Shown: positions 43,780 to 57,500 of the stretch, piece by piece
Layout: each line of letters opens with the position of its first letter
Numbering within the stretch: the first letter of the stretch is position 1
NCBI GenBank assembly: GCA_014871385.1
Contig: CM026425.1
Coordinates: forward strand, 11,198,267-11,262,266
Direction: 5' to 3'
DNA length: 64,000 bases
Source: Ceratodon purpureus
Taxonomy: Eukaryota; Streptophyta; Bryopsida; Pseudoditrichales; Ditrichaceae
The notes under the pieces: generated by a model
What the model was told of the DNA's origin: nothing
Seen by the model: the letters and a program-made list of their open reading frames with translations, nothing else
Databases searched by the model: none
Position numbers and translations under genes: made by a program

Positions 43780-44095
43780 CATTAGGAGAAATGTGGGGTC
43801 TCCAAAAGGCCTTATAAGACAACCCGAAGTAGGTGAACGTGTTGCCCACGCATCTTTCTCCATGTAATCCCATTTGTAGATGTCCTCCCCGCTGACATCG
43901 TCAGTAGCCACAGTGTTGGCAGTGACATTAGTGTTGGCATTGTTTGCTGCACTGACAGCTTTCGCACACGTCGGTGCTGGCAGCGATTGGCTGGACCCAC
44001 ATAATTTACTGTTGGCAGCCTGGTGGCACTATTGGTGCCATGATGATAATACCCAAAATCCAAAGGCCTTTAGAGACCCCAGATTTCCCCTAATG
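43780..44095. mobile_element. TIR element family 2, second copy
   Basis: Ends CATTAGGAGAAATGTGGGGT and the inverse of CATTAGGGGAAATCTGGGGT, then GGTCTC and AAGGCCTT. The interior shares GCGATTGGCTGGACCC and ATTGGTGCCA with 35149-35571. 316 bp, non-coding, more GC-rich than its surroundings. Confidence 0.82.
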
Positions 44096-46914
44096 AAATA
44101 CCCAAGTTTGAAAGAAACCAAATTTCAATTGGAATAAATTTGCAATTTATAAGTTTCATTTTCTTAATTTGGGTCTAGTACCAGATAACATATGTGAATA
44201 TGTGATTTGCCATGGGCTGTTGCTGCTGGTTTTTCTACTAGTGTTCTATAAAGTTTAAATGAAATTATATTAGTGTTGCAATTTGGTCATCAATTACCAC
44301 GTTTTCATGCATAGAAACCATATTTTCTACTAAAAGGTACAAAGATACTTATGATAATGTGACACAATTATTACTCTTGTTTTTGTGAATGTTAGAAAAC
44401 TTGTATGGTTAATGAATTGAAGCATTCAAGAAGTATTTTTAAGACAATGTGTTTTTTGTATTTTTGTATTTTCAAAATATGTCATTTGTGAAGTGCCATA
44501 GACTATAGATTTTGAATCAATGTGGATTTTTCTAATAATAAATATGTACTTCATAATAGAGAGGAATTCCAAGTAGGTGAAGATAGAGAGACAACTTGAT
44601 TCGTTTGAACAAATCATTTGGAGGTGGGGGTGTATATTTAATATAAAGACATGTATACATTTGAAGTAAAATATATTTTTAGCCTTAAAAAGTGTAAATT
44701 TATCAAATTTTCATCACAGGAATATTTTAATAAAAATTGAAGAATATTTTGATATCACTTAAAAAAATTTGATGGTATTTAGAGTTTTCAATTCTTTAAA
44801 ATAAATGTGTGATTAACCCCTAACTCTTTTTTCTTTTTTTTTTTAATTCAAATCGGATAATGGATACTGAGGAGCTTAGATGAAGTAGGAAAATTTAATA
44901 TTTTGGCGTGAATCTTTTTGTAAAGCAAAATTTTACTATAACCTAATTGTGAGATTTTTAAGGTGAATTTCTGATTTTTTGGAAATTTTTATTGAAGAAC
45001 GTTTTTTCTCTTTAATTTTGGGTAGCTAACAAAACTTTTCATTTTTATGATATTTTTGAATTTTTTATTAGATTTTATTCTTAATCAAATTCCTACTCAA
45101 AGTACCAATTTGCCCAAGTTGTAGTATATATGTGTTTTAGAAGGATGGACTTCAAAGTTTGATCCAAAAAGGAGTTTCACACTTGTTTTTAATAAAACAA
45201 TTTTAACCTACTTTGATTTTACAATCTCACAATCAAAGAAAAATCAATGGTCCAATTTTGGTATATGAATACCAAACCAAGTTAATCTTAAGAGTTTACA
45301 ACTGAATCTACTAAAAGTTATTTAGGTTGAGATTTATTAGGCATGAAGTAGGAAAGAGTCTAGTTTGATCATTTTGGCCTATTTTCAATAAGAATCTTTA
45401 GATATTAAAATGTTTTGGATTTTGTCAAAGTATCTTCATGTTGAATTAGATGAATAATGTACTTGAATGTTATAAGGTTTATGAAACTTGTTATAAGGAG
45501 GCACCCATATGAATTATATGGAGGCTTATCCATAAATTACAACATGCTTATTTTTTGTCCATGAGATTGTTCTTATCATGATTTAGTCTCTACCATGATT
45601 TACTTGAAAACAATCAAACTTACTAAAATTCATGATATAAAATAAAGACCTTATATTGCTTTTCATACATTTTGACTACATTTTGACCTAGTGTTTTTGA
45701 ATTTTATGGATGAACTAAAATAAGTAGCTTATTTTTGAAGCCTTTTCTACATCAAGGCATCTGTAGAGAGGCTTCTACATTTCTTATACATAAAATAATA
45801 TTATTCTACCTTGTTTTATTATATCTTTTATTAGATTTATTTGATTGTGTAATTTTTATGATCATTTTACAATAAAATTAAATATATATGAATATATATA
45901 TAAACTAGTCCCAATTTGATCAATAGTCTTCAAATCAAATTTACAACAATGATTTTTATAACTTGCAATTTTTTCATGTTTTATACAAAAAAAAATTTGG
46001 TTGCTAATGAATCACATGAATTGACAAATTGTTTGCTTTTGAGTTGTTGGAGGTCATGCCAAATTGAAAAAATGGTCATGGTGGACCATAACAGTTTGAT
46101 TGTTTAATACTTTAAAAAACACGGCTGAGTCATAATTTATCCAGACTACTGATGACTTGGGATTTGAAACCAAGTTGTTGTATTCCATTGCTGGCCGCCT
46201 CAACAGATCTGTTAGAATGCCAAGTACTTTAGGAATTGGTCCGAAGTCTGAGTCATAGATGGGACTCGGTGTGGCATCTTTTCATGTCAGGAGGATGATC
46301 ATTTCGCACATGAGACGGTGGTCAGACAAGCAGACCATGTCTTTAAAAATTCATAACGTCTAAGTTAGCCCGTAGCCCAGAAACCGCCCTGGTTGTAACT
46401 TATACTGCGAGGACATGCTCACTAGGCAGAAGTCATCCAATTGGGGCCATTCTCTGTGTTGAAGCGGTCCTTCCTTGCTCCCAGAAGATTGATCAAGCAA
46501 TGGTTGGCACCTAGAAGTTGGGAGCTGGGAGCTCGAAGCAGTGACTTGTCAATAAATAGCACAAAAGCATACGCAAAGCTGTCCCTTACATGGTTTGTGT
46601 GTTTTTGGGGGAATGAGGCACCCTTCCCATTGTTTACAGGATTGACTGCTTAAATTGCACGCGAAAGCCTTGCAAAAAGCTCACTTACTTGAAATGCCAA
46701 AAAGGCTGCCTAGCCTAACTTACTTGGTTGATAGAAATGAAATGCAGCACTCTATGGAAAAGCTCTTGATTGGAGGACACGAGTGAATCAAGGCCATTCT
46801 ACAGTGCTCTCAGAACATGCCGGTGGCTCAGGATAGCAATTCTAGAAGTAACACCCTCCTGCATCTAATGCTTATGCTTCACGCAGTTATCTTGAATTGC
46901 ATTTGAGTTCATTG
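44096..46914. other. AT-rich gene-free DNA
   Basis: A TTAACCCCTAACTC left end occurs at about 44815, and the following 300 bases loosely match the TTAA family, but no right end was found. The part 46130-46900 has higher GC content without a recognisable gene. Confidence 0.45.
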
Positions 46915-47060
46915 ATTTCAAGCTGTGCGTGCTTAAACCGGGAGTCCCCCTATGTAAAGCCGGGATAGACTCTGACCCATTTGGAACCCTAATTCCATGC
47001 TTTTTCTCCACCTCTCTTGGACCTCTCTTCCAAGAGTACAAGCCAAGCAACTTTTGAATT
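46915..47060 (+). repeat. LTR/TRIM-like repeat, partial copy
   Basis: CTTAAACCGGGAGTCCCCC, AAAGCCGGGATAGACTCTG, TTTGGAACCCTAAT and CTCCACCTCTC, in the same order as 47720-47935. Confidence 0.55.
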
Positions 47061-47719
47061 GTGAATGGAGTAACTTAATGTCTTCAACCGGACTTCCTCT
47101 TTAAATGAGTGAAGTTGCAAGCACACATCAATATTTTTCAAAGATTGAACACCACTTCCCTCCTCAATTGTATGGTCTTGGTTTGTGACATGCAGGTGCT
47201 TACTGTATCATGGCATGTGTCTTTCTTTGCGGTGTGATCTAGGTTGGAAAAGCGGTGACATAAATCACAGTAGACAGACACTGGAACAGAAGTTCTGAAA
47301 TGCGATTTATTCATCATCTGAAGGAACATCCTCTAAGTTGACGTCACAAGAGGCTATCAAACTCTGATGAGATGAGATCATCTATGTTCAAATGACGTCT
47401 TGCCTTGTGATGATCGCCCTGCTGCAACCATATGCAAACTGCAAGTGGCTACCTGCATTGCTTTTGCTGTTGGGTCAAATACCACAAGCGTAATTCCTCG
47501 CCACCAGTTAATCATTTAAAAGAAACAATTCCCCCACATGCATGGTATGTGATCATATCTGCTCCACAACACCTCTGGCTACACCGACTATGGTAGTTAT
47601 TTAGATCCCTTGTTGCCTGAGTGACCCAATGTCAGCAGAAAGTTAAAGTTTCAATATCATCTCTAACGATCCGTAGCTTCACTAACACTTAGTCTTAACT
47701 GATTATTTCTTTTAAAATG
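47061..47719. other. Gene-free DNA between two repeat copies
   Basis: Moderate GC content, no open frame with similarity. It could be the interior of a small LTR/TRIM element, since similar repeats flank it in the same orientation, but I see no primer-binding or polypurine site. Confidence 0.4.
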
Positions 47720-47935
47720 TCATGGGCTTAAACGAGGAGTCTGGGTATATAAATCAGGGACACACTCTGCATCATTTGGAACCCTAATCCTCTGAAATCT
47801 CTCCACCTCTCTATGAGCTCTCTGCAAATCACAGGAGTAGTCAAGCTTGTTTGACTCCAAATATAGAATTGCCGAGGTAACCTTGGCATTGAGTGCGGGG
47901 ACTACCGGTATAAATGGAGTGAGGCATGGGCATTT
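47720..47935 (+). repeat. LTR/TRIM-like repeat, best-preserved copy
   Basis: GGGCTTAAACGAGGAGTCTG, GTATATAAATCAGGGACACA, TTTGGAACCCTAATCC, then GCCGAGGTAACCTTGGCATT and GAGTGCGGGGACTACC. TATATAAA looks like a core promoter; GCCGAGGTAACCTTGGC is a near-perfect palindrome. Confidence 0.6.
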
Positions 47936-48110
47936 TAAGAGTATGGTTGTATGGTAGAATTGTTGTTGATGGCTTAAATCAAATATAAAATTAAAGATAC
48001 AAGAAGAAGATGGTTTTAATTCAAGGAAAGAAATGTCAAATATATAAATTGAAGTTGAAAGACTTTCATTTTAGATTTCCGATTAAAAAAGCTTTTAACT
48101 AGTATGTTGT

Positions 48111-48938
48111 TTAATCCCTAAAGCATCACCTCAACAAAAATGATATGATTTACGGTCCGGTCATGTTCCCCATTAGTCAATTTTTTTAGGATGAAGCTGT
48201 AATTTTGGCACAATATAAACAATTACCGTATCTTTATAATAAGACCATTTATGCTTCAAAATTTGTCATACTTTAAGAGATGTTCTTAGTCAAATTACTA
48301 TTAGGGCATGCTGAAATCTGCCTAAAACTGGAGTATATGCTCAAAATCTGCCCTATATTAATTAGATCATAGAAACTTCAAAATTCATCAGAAATTGAGA
48401 AATTACTTATTTTCAAGTTTTGTTTTTTGAACATGTAAATACAATTTGAAGGCATGATCTCACTGCTCAGATTCTCAATCCAATATTTTTCCATATGTCT
48501 TTTTACTATCATAGACCGGCCTTTGTCTTTGAATTTCAGCATACTTCCATGTGAAAAATCAAGCATTTCTTTAGGTTTTATAGGTCGTATGAGGGTAAAA
48601 AGTGCATGGACATATTCCTAATATACCTCAGAACAAGAATTTGAAGAGCCTTGCATCAAATTTACTTTTAAAATTGGTTTTTTTGGCTCACGAAACACTT
48701 GAAACCCACTTTTTAACAAGGAAATTTTTTTTTTCCAACTTTGAACATTACGATCTCACAAATGGTAAGGAGTTTGAATCTAAGATTTGGAGTACATATA
48801 CATGTACAAGTAAGGTACTAGATCCTATGGTTATTCCTCCTAAAATACATCAAAATTTTAAAACTTACATCTTATATTGAAAGAGTCTAGTTTTGAGGGT
48901 TTTTGGCAGTTTTGAGGCCTTTCAACTTTAGGGGTTAA
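48111..48938. mobile_element. TTAA-ended TIR element
   Basis: TTAATCCCTAAAG at 48111 and the inverse of TTAACCCCTAAAG at 48935. About 830 bp, non-coding, separated by only 33 bases from the next element. Confidence 0.7.
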
Positions 48939-48971
48939 GAAGGACCAACAATTAGAAAAACTAAAGCTCTA

Positions 48972-49907
48972 TTAACCCCTAAGTGCCTAAGCATGTTTTG
49001 GGTCTCAAAACCTCAAAAACAATGATTTTTGACCACCTTGTTGGGATTGAGGTATGGTCAAATGTTTTATTGATTTTTTCTACTTTTGACCGTAAGATCT
49101 TAAATCTAAGTAATGTCAGTACTTCCATTAAAAAAATTCAACCGTTGGATCTTTAACCAATAGTGAAATTATAACGTTCAAAGTTGATGCAGAATTTTTT
49201 TTGCCTTGCCCGAAAGACATACTCAACTTTGTGCCAAGGGGGACTTGGTGATTATTACTCCAAACATTTTGGTCATATTTTTTTCCATGTAGGTAACTAA
49301 GTTAGGCACCTCCATGCAAAATTTTAGAGACTCATTTTGATTTTTTGGCCTTCATGAAAATTATTTTCCAAAAAGAAGTATAAAATCCACAATATGGTCA
49401 AACTTAAATAACGTTAAAGATTTTTGGTTTGCAAAAAAAGTGAACGGTAAAAAGTCACATCTATGAGTTTTTGAATTTTAGAAAAACAAATTATGAAAAA
49501 TTCCTAAATCTCAAATTTTGACAATTTTTAAAAGGAAAAAATGTAAAATTACAAAAAACTTTGAACCTTGTTCATGTAATTTTTGGAGGGTGCCCTTCTA
49601 AAATTGGTAAACTTTTTGACTTGGGTCACTTTGGATTTTGAGTAGTAATTTGGTTATAAAGATATTATTTTTTTTATTTTTTTTAAAAACTTTTTTTAAA
49701 CTGCCCAAAGTTGACTTGAGATCTAAAATTTCTAGTTGAAGGTTCTAAAATTGGAATTTGACTTTGAAAATTTTACCACGTACACATTGCGGTAAAGGGA
49801 GCATCTAATAAAAAATTTAGGCCAATATATTACTTTTAACCTCTTCATCTAGGCTGCCTGAAACAGCAAAAAGCCATTTCGGCTTTCTTGGGCACTTAGA
49901 GGTTAAC
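48972..49907. mobile_element. TTAA-ended TIR element
   Basis: TTAACCCCTAAGTGCC and the inverse of TTAACCTCTAAGTGCCC at 49904-49907. The interior is collinear with 31374-32316 (GACCACCTTGTTGGG; TGCAAAATTTTAGAGACTC; GTAATTTTTGGAGG). Confidence 0.82.
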
Positions 49908-52357
49908 TTATCATGATGGTATGAATTTTTCACTCCTCATTTTAATGTCAATATTTCGTCATTGGCCTATTAATGCTTGAACACTCATTATTTTTTGGAC
50001 CTAGCGATAATCTCATAAACAGTTCTTCATTAATTGTTCGTACCCATAGTTTTTGGACCTCAAAAATTCATTACAACTCCCAAAAATATATTTTTCTAAT
50101 TATTATTTTTTGGTTCATATTCTCTATGTTTGCCCAACCTTTGTGTATTTTTAATCACACCTTATGGACCATTTAATCAGTAGTAAAAAAACCAATTTTG
50201 TAAGTTTCTGATCCTTCTATCTTATGTATCAATGAAAAAATAGACATGGCTTCTTAAAATAAAAACACACACAAAATAACTTATCTCAGTAGTATCTTCT
50301 ATTGTGATTTGCTACAGTTGTACGCGGCCACCCTGGCACTGGTTCTAGAATGTCGCGGTGATCAAGGGTCTGTAAAATCCCCCTCAATCACCGTATCATT
50401 CTAGACCAAGTTGTTATTACAGAGTTCTTGTTGAGCTTGTACTTGCAAAGCATGACTAAAAGCAGCTGCTAGCTAGGCAAAGTGTAGCCACTTAGGCTGC
50501 AAGCTAAGGAAACCACCCCAAACATACGGATGGACCCCGTTTGAAATCTTTTTGTATGATTTGTAAACTCATATATTGTACCTAAGCAGCGAGCACGTGA
50601 AGCCAGTTGTTGAGTTACAGACAAAATCCAGTGTCGCACACAGAAATCCGTAGCATGGGGCATGACAGATGATATTTTTAGAGTATCACTGCAAGTGCCG
50701 GTTGTGCTGATGAAATTGTGTACCGTGCAGGCAGACACTGCGTGACAAGAGTAAGCTCCTCAGCTTGACTTCCAGTTGGACATAACCTTACATTGCACAG
50801 GCCGGGCCGGGCACTCCTCCTGAGCACAGATTTATGCCCTGACAGCAAAAGCCTGTTGTGTCCCTGCATACCAGCAATACACCTGCAAAATCATGCAAAA
50901 GCTGCTCGAGATTTGATAGAGAACATTTCATGAAATGATGAAAGGCGTTCTATGAATCAGTCTCGTACTACAGAGTCCAGTCCGGGCAGTGTGACTTCCA
51001 TGAGGGAGAGCTAGCTGTGCCTTTATCCAATTTGCGCTTTCCTAGTCACTGGCTCGTACCAGACTTTGATGCGGTCGAGTTCCTACCTAATGTCCACATG
51101 GACATAGCTCTGGGACAAAGCGCAAAGCGATGCTTTATCTACAATGGGTTCCTCTGAACTAACATTGTTCTTTACTCTTATCTCCATCGGATATAAAAAT
51201 GAGAATAGTAATAATGATACTGATACTAAAAAATTTAAAGTAGTGAAAGCGTTATTATCATAGTTAAATGCATTGGGTATGAAGATTTTAAATTATTTGT
51301 GTCCATACAGAAGTTGAAAATTGATTGTTAAGAAAATTTGCATGTTGAATGGGCAAAGAAAAAAGTTGCGATTCTGATATCAAAAAACAAAGTAAAATAA
51401 GTGGGTTCTTAAAATGAGACAAATACGCTAAAAGAGGAAAGACACGGGTTTAAGTGCGCAAATACAATGCTGTACAAGTCAACAGTTCCATCTGCTCTGG
51501 AGGAACAAAACATTTCCCAGCAATCCTGTTGATGGCTTTATATAGAAGGAAGTCAAGTTGTAAACCTTGACCCCTTGGGCCCTTGTGACAGAGAATCGTG
51601 AAATAATGGGTTCCTTGTGCAGAGTTTGTATAATTGTCAATTTGTCACCGCACTCCCTGTGGCAACTCTAATCTTGGCAAATTGGTTGGAAACTTGGGGG
51701 GTGGAGAGAAGTTGGACAAAATAGGGAATGGAATCTAGAATAAAGGAAAAGTAACTCAAGAATAATGAAAAAGTGGGCAAGACTTACATTCAAGAAGTAA
51801 TATGAATCAGAGGAGCACAAACTCCACATGTGGTATTGAGAGTTGTGCCCGGCCTCTAACTTTCGTCTCTTGTTTGTGTCGTAAATAAAAACGCTCATCA
51901 TCTAAAAAAATTAGATTCTTGAAGTTGTACACAAAGGGCCCTCTCATACCAAAAACCTTGAGCTGCAGACCAAAAGTGCAAGTTGTACACTCCATGAAGG
52001 AAAATTGACCATTTGAACGTAGATACCTGACTTAAAAACATACGTTGTGGTCCAAAGTTTTGTTGAAAAGTTTTAGTGGAAGTAATTCCGTGTTTTGTGA
52101 ACCATGTTATGAAGTACCAATAATGTCCTCAACAAATTAGGTTTTGTGATTTTTTTGGATTTCAGCTCTTTAAAAATTAAGTTGTATAAAGTGGCACCAG
52201 AAATTATAATTAGTATATTTTTTCAAAAAAAACCAACAATTATTTATGCAACAAGTAATTGTTCTTCTTATTGATGTAAGGGGTCTTTGAGGACATGGTC
52301 ATTAAAAGCTACAGTGATTATTGTATAACCTAGTTCATCTAAGACTTATAGCATTTA
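49908..52357. other. Gene-free DNA
   Basis: The part 50310-51130 is GC-richer and mostly unique, but no exon series could be assembled. The rest is AT-rich. Confidence 0.45.
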
Positions 52358-53281
52358 TTAACCCCCTAAAAATCAAGCAATTTTTGGAGCTTGAAACCTC
52401 AAAACTACAATTTTCTACCTCTATGTATTCTCGGGGGTATGCACCAATTTTATTTATTTATTTAAGACTTTCAACCATTAGATCTTGTACATAAGCCTAT
52501 TTCGAGTTACTATTTCAAAAATTGACCGTTGGACGTTTATCATTTGCGAGATCGTAACATCCAAAGTATGCTTAAAGGTTTTTTCGAGCCTCGCTCGAGA
52601 GGCATTGTTTCCATAGTGCAAAGGAGGAGTTGAAGATTGTTACCCCAAACATTTTGCTCATATTTTCGATGTAGGCAATCAAATTGAATACATCCATGCA
52701 AAATTTGAGAGACTCATTCTCTCTTTTTTTGACCTTCATCCAATTATTTTCTAGAAGATGGTCTGAAAACAATAATACAGTAAAACATGCATGACGTTTT
52801 GTATATTTTGTTTTAGAAAAGAATAAGCGGTGGGTAGGTGCCTAAATTAGTTTGTGATTTTTGAGTGGAAAATTCCAAAATCTCAAATTTCCACAAATTT
52901 TCAAAGAAATGATTCAAAAATTGCTAAAAACGTTGAAGCTTGTCTTTGTAATTTTTGGAGGCTACCCTTGTAAAGTTGGTATAATTTTTTACTTAGGTCT
53001 CTTTAGAATTTGAGTAGTGATTTGGTTATGAACATATTTCAAGAAGAAATAAATATAAAAAAACCTAATTTAAACTACCCGTTTTGGAATTGAAACCTAC
53101 AATTTCTAGATGAAGGTTTTAAAATTGAAATTTTGCTTTGCAAAAATTTACTACACACACCTTGCAGTATAGGGAGCATCTAGTAAAAATCTTAGGCAAA
53201 AATATTGCTTTTAATCCCTCCATTGAGGCTGCCCGATATTTCAAAAAGCCGTTTTGGCTATCTTGGATTCTTAGGGGTTAA
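52358..53281. mobile_element. TTAA-ended TIR element
   Basis: TTAACCCCCTAAAAATC at 52358 and the inverse GGATTCTTAGGGG-TTAA at 53278-53281. Collinear with 31374-32316. Non-coding. Confidence 0.82.
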
Positions 53282-53416
53282 TGTAAATATATTACATACC
53301 AAAATGTTTCTACAATCATAGACTTAAAGAAAGTAATAAGTTTGCAATGTAGTCAAAATGAGTATTTATTACCATCACTTTGAAATATTATAATGATTTC
53401 AAATGTCTGCCTTTGT

Positions 53417-53418
53417 AA

Positions 53419-53473
<55 letters not shown>

Positions 53474-53500
53474 GTATATGTATATATGTATGTATGTGTA
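53417..53500. repeat. (TA)n / (TATG)n microsatellite
   Basis: Alternating TA run that passes into GTATATGTATATG and TATGTATG units. Confidence 0.97.
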
Positions 53501-54314
53501 TTCCCATTAAGCGAAAAGGATGTGGCTAGAAGTGTGTGTAGATAGTATTGACAGTGGCCAACAACACTCTGCACACGATCATGGAATCTTTGTGTGGCAA
53601 GTTCTTCAGTTATCAACTTGTCCAGTATCCAAAACTCTCAGAAATGACATGACTCCGCAGATTTCAGAAACAACTTCCTCTGGTCCCAATAACTCAACTT
53701 GCAAGTTCTCTTTGTGGTCACTCTGCTATCATTCAGCCAAATGATAGAGTACGTTTCATATTACAGTACTAGTATAAGTCAATCCCAAAATTAGCAATTG
53801 TATTACCAGTTTTATCTATCACATTTGACTCATGAAATTTATTTGAGTATCTTAAATTAATAAACATCATTAGCCCATGGCAATAGGTGCTAATTTTTAT
53901 TTACAAGAAACCATTAATTTTTGGTAAATTCCAAAATTGGAAAATCAAGAAAAATGTTATCAATGATAAATCCACAGAATAATTTGACTTTGATTTTTCT
54001 TTTTCTTATTTTGAAGTGTGGCAAATGAATTTTTTTATCACTTGGTCTCAAATTTATCTTTGGAGGCTTTGTCGTTTAAGTGTGATAGAGTAAATTAATT
54101 GTAAAATTGCATGACATACTTTGTTGCTATTGGAACAAAATCATTCTAACAAAAAAACCTTCAAAGATAATACGATGGTGAAAATGACCCCTATTATGAA
54201 AAAAAGGCAAGGACTGGTCTGCATTTGATATGTTTGATTTATTTGTAAGTCTCATAACATTCTCCAGCACATTCTCCAGCAGAATAACTGGTCACCCTCT
54301 AACACCATAGTACC
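53501..54314. other. AT-rich gene-free DNA
   Basis: No feature is recognised. Confidence 0.45.
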
Positions 54315-54566
54315 TTAACCCTTAATTGACATCCTTGTTTTGGAGAAAAATGCAACCTCATTGGCTTTTTGCCATATTTCTGCATATATAATAAAATAAT
54401 TTTGAAAATCCGAAACGGTGAATGTTGAGGTAACTTGGTTACGTACCCAACACAAAAACAATCAACTACATCTGATAAAATCTCAAAAAATGCCACCGTT
54501 GAGATCAAAAGCAGCGAAAGGCTCCCTCGAGGACCATATTGGTCCGCTGTGGCAATTAAGGATTAA
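54315..54566. mobile_element. Small TTAA-ended TIR element
   Basis: TTAACCCTTAATTGACATCC and the inverse of TTAATCCTTAATTGCCAC at 54563-54566; 252 bp, non-coding. Confidence 0.7.
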
Positions 54567-57500
54567 CATGTTTACCCAAAAATCATTCTCAAATTAAGAA
54601 GCTCAAAAATTAGAAATTCATGAAGACAAAAAAATAAATAATAATTTTTTTAAAAAAAATTAGACTAAATAATCTTTTGCAATATTTTGTTATTTCTAAG
54701 TCTTTTAACGTCATTTTTACTAATTATTTTTTACAATTATTATTTTTTGAAAAGTTCACTATTTGAAAGATTGCTATGGTGTTACAATACAAGGTTAACT
54801 CTTTTATTCCTTGTTCAACCAATGTAAGAATACCATAAATTGCTAATCTTTAAAGGATTTTACCATTTTTAGCAATTCTAGAAGATTTGTAATGAAACAT
54901 ATATGAAAAAAAATTAATTGATGTTGAAATTAAAGATTAAGATCAAGAATTACACATCACATCTACATTGTTAGATCTAAATTGCTATCACTTTTTTATC
55001 ATTTAAAATTTTTGAAACCTAAAGTTCATAATTTTTCTTAGATTCTGTAAAAAAAATGATATTGACAATCAATTGGTGGAATTTGTTAACATAGATTGAA
55101 ATGTGACACTCTAATGGTGTTGATTTTTGACACTTTCTAATTACGTAATTTTGTGAATTGAATTTTTTATAACATTTTTAATGAACCACTTTAACATGAA
55201 TCAAAGCTTAGAAATTTTACTTATCACCATAGTTCCATAAATTTTATATACCTACAAAATTAAGTACATTTTAAAGATTTAAAGAATGTCATCTTAGATT
55301 ATTTTTTTAGTAGTCAAATGTCAAAATTTTCAACACATACATCATATTGAAATGAATAATTAATAACTCTTTTGCGGTGTTCCAAAATGCCATTAAAATG
55401 GACAAAAATATGACCTCAAATAGTTTTCAACTTGAAATTCATAAAAGTATCCACAATAACTAAAAACATGAAAATCACTTTGTTTGTTTTTTGTGATTTC
55501 TTGTCTTTATCTAAGAAAATGAAACCCTTGTACAAACTCCATATTTTCACAATTTATGATATCTCTATTTTAAGTACATCCAATTTGAAGTCAAAGTCAT
55601 GTGCAAGCTTCATAAAGAAAAATATACATTGCACCATTTAATAGGTTTCACATTTCTTGTAATAATTTTATTTCACTACTCAATCAAGCTTTCTTTAAAA
55701 GAAACGTCTTATCATTTAGCCATAAATTGCACTAAATAGACTATGTAGGGTCAAAATCATCAATGAAAAGTTTGATTTATTTGTGACAAAACTAGTGAAG
55801 GGAGGCCCAATAATCTCCATGGTTCATTATGGACAACCTGGATTAAATTCTAGAGCATTGGATGAACTTATATCAAAAGATGCTTCAATCATCATCAAGC
55901 CTTTCCAATGGACTTTAGAATTTTCTAAGGCAATATTTTAATACAAATAAACCGATTTGGAGAGATGTTGCGGTTGCAAGGAGCGAAAGCCATTACTTTA
56001 GGAATGAAGCGACATAGCCTTCATGCTAATACAATTTCCGCCAGATGACTAGAGAAGTTTTAAAATTATTAATATCCTAAATGGATGAAGAGGTACATGG
56101 CAGAGGGAGGTCTGTGTTTGCAAAACATTCATTTGCCCATAACCCAAATGCAACATGGGCCTCCCAAGCCATGTATCCTCTCCTCTAGAACCTTCTAAAA
56201 AATAAATTGTTAATCCATTCATTGTATTCTCGATCCTCCGTATTGGACGATAAGGATTTGCAGTACGGGAAGGCCACTTAGTGTGCAAGTTGGAACCTAC
56301 GTGAGACCGGATGGTATTCAATAAGGGGGTATTTACTTGGGTATTTTGATTAATATGTACCTTATTGTTAGATCTATTTCTAACACTTGGTATTTTTTGA
56401 CACCCTATACATATTTATAATACCTTGTTGGAGTGCATTAGTGAACCCATATTGTAATTATAAAAAAGTTTCATCTAAGAGTCTTACTCGCCGAAGAAAA
56501 ATATAATTTCATACCCATCGCATACAAAAATACAACTTTCAAGCATACAAGCAAAATATACAAGCATGCATTTATAATACCAAGACTTCATACAAATACA
56601 AACATACAAGCAATCGCATTTGATTACAAGCATACAAGCAAATGTTAAAAATTCAAGCATACAACAGAACATACAAGAATGAAAAAGGGCATACACATGT
56701 ATGAATGACACCACAAACAATACTATTACCCCCTATAGGTGCCAAATACACCATATTTTCTATATAAAAAAACTAAAATCTATTTTTAATAATAGCCTTA
56801 TTTTATTTACAAAGGTAGATTGATCCCATACCAATGTTATGTTAAATTGAAAAAAAATTAAAAATATACCTAGATTCATTATAATGGACCCTATTTTTTT
56901 CTTACGTTGTTCCTACCGCGACAAGGAGTGGCCGCCCCGTGATTCGCAGGCCTTTCCTTGACACTTAAATTCTATTGCAACCGGTGTCAATGACATGTAT
57001 GTCTAATACTTGTATGAGTGTCTACGTGATACAAATCAAAAAGACAATATTATTGCTATTCTAGAAGATGTAGACATCAAAATTCCTTGACATGGACAAA
57101 TTTGGATTCTACTCCAAAGACATAAGCTATAGTTTCTTTTCAAACAAGAATCTAATAAGCGAGGTACCATCATAAAAATTAGAAAGTTATATATGAGTTT
57201 TGATGAAAACCCGAAAAGAAAGGTCATTGTCTATAGTAAAGCACTAATAAAAACACTAATGTCCAAAAAAATATTTTTTAAAAATGAATTCCATGAGTTT
57301 TGATTATCTAAGTTCATTTTTTTAAATGATTAATTTTGTAGAAACAATACATTTTTAGGCTCTAACTAAATATACATTCATCCTTTTTCTCAAGGTAGTA
57401 TGATTTTTCTTCTTCTTCAACATTAGTTGCTCCATTTATTTGACAATCATCAAGACCTAATGCTTTTTTTATTACTCCTTTGAGAAATTACAAAGAGAAA

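Noticed and set aside
50310..51130. GC-richer island as a gene or RNA
   Set aside because: No consistent open frame, exon chain, tRNA cloverleaf or snRNA motif was found by eye.
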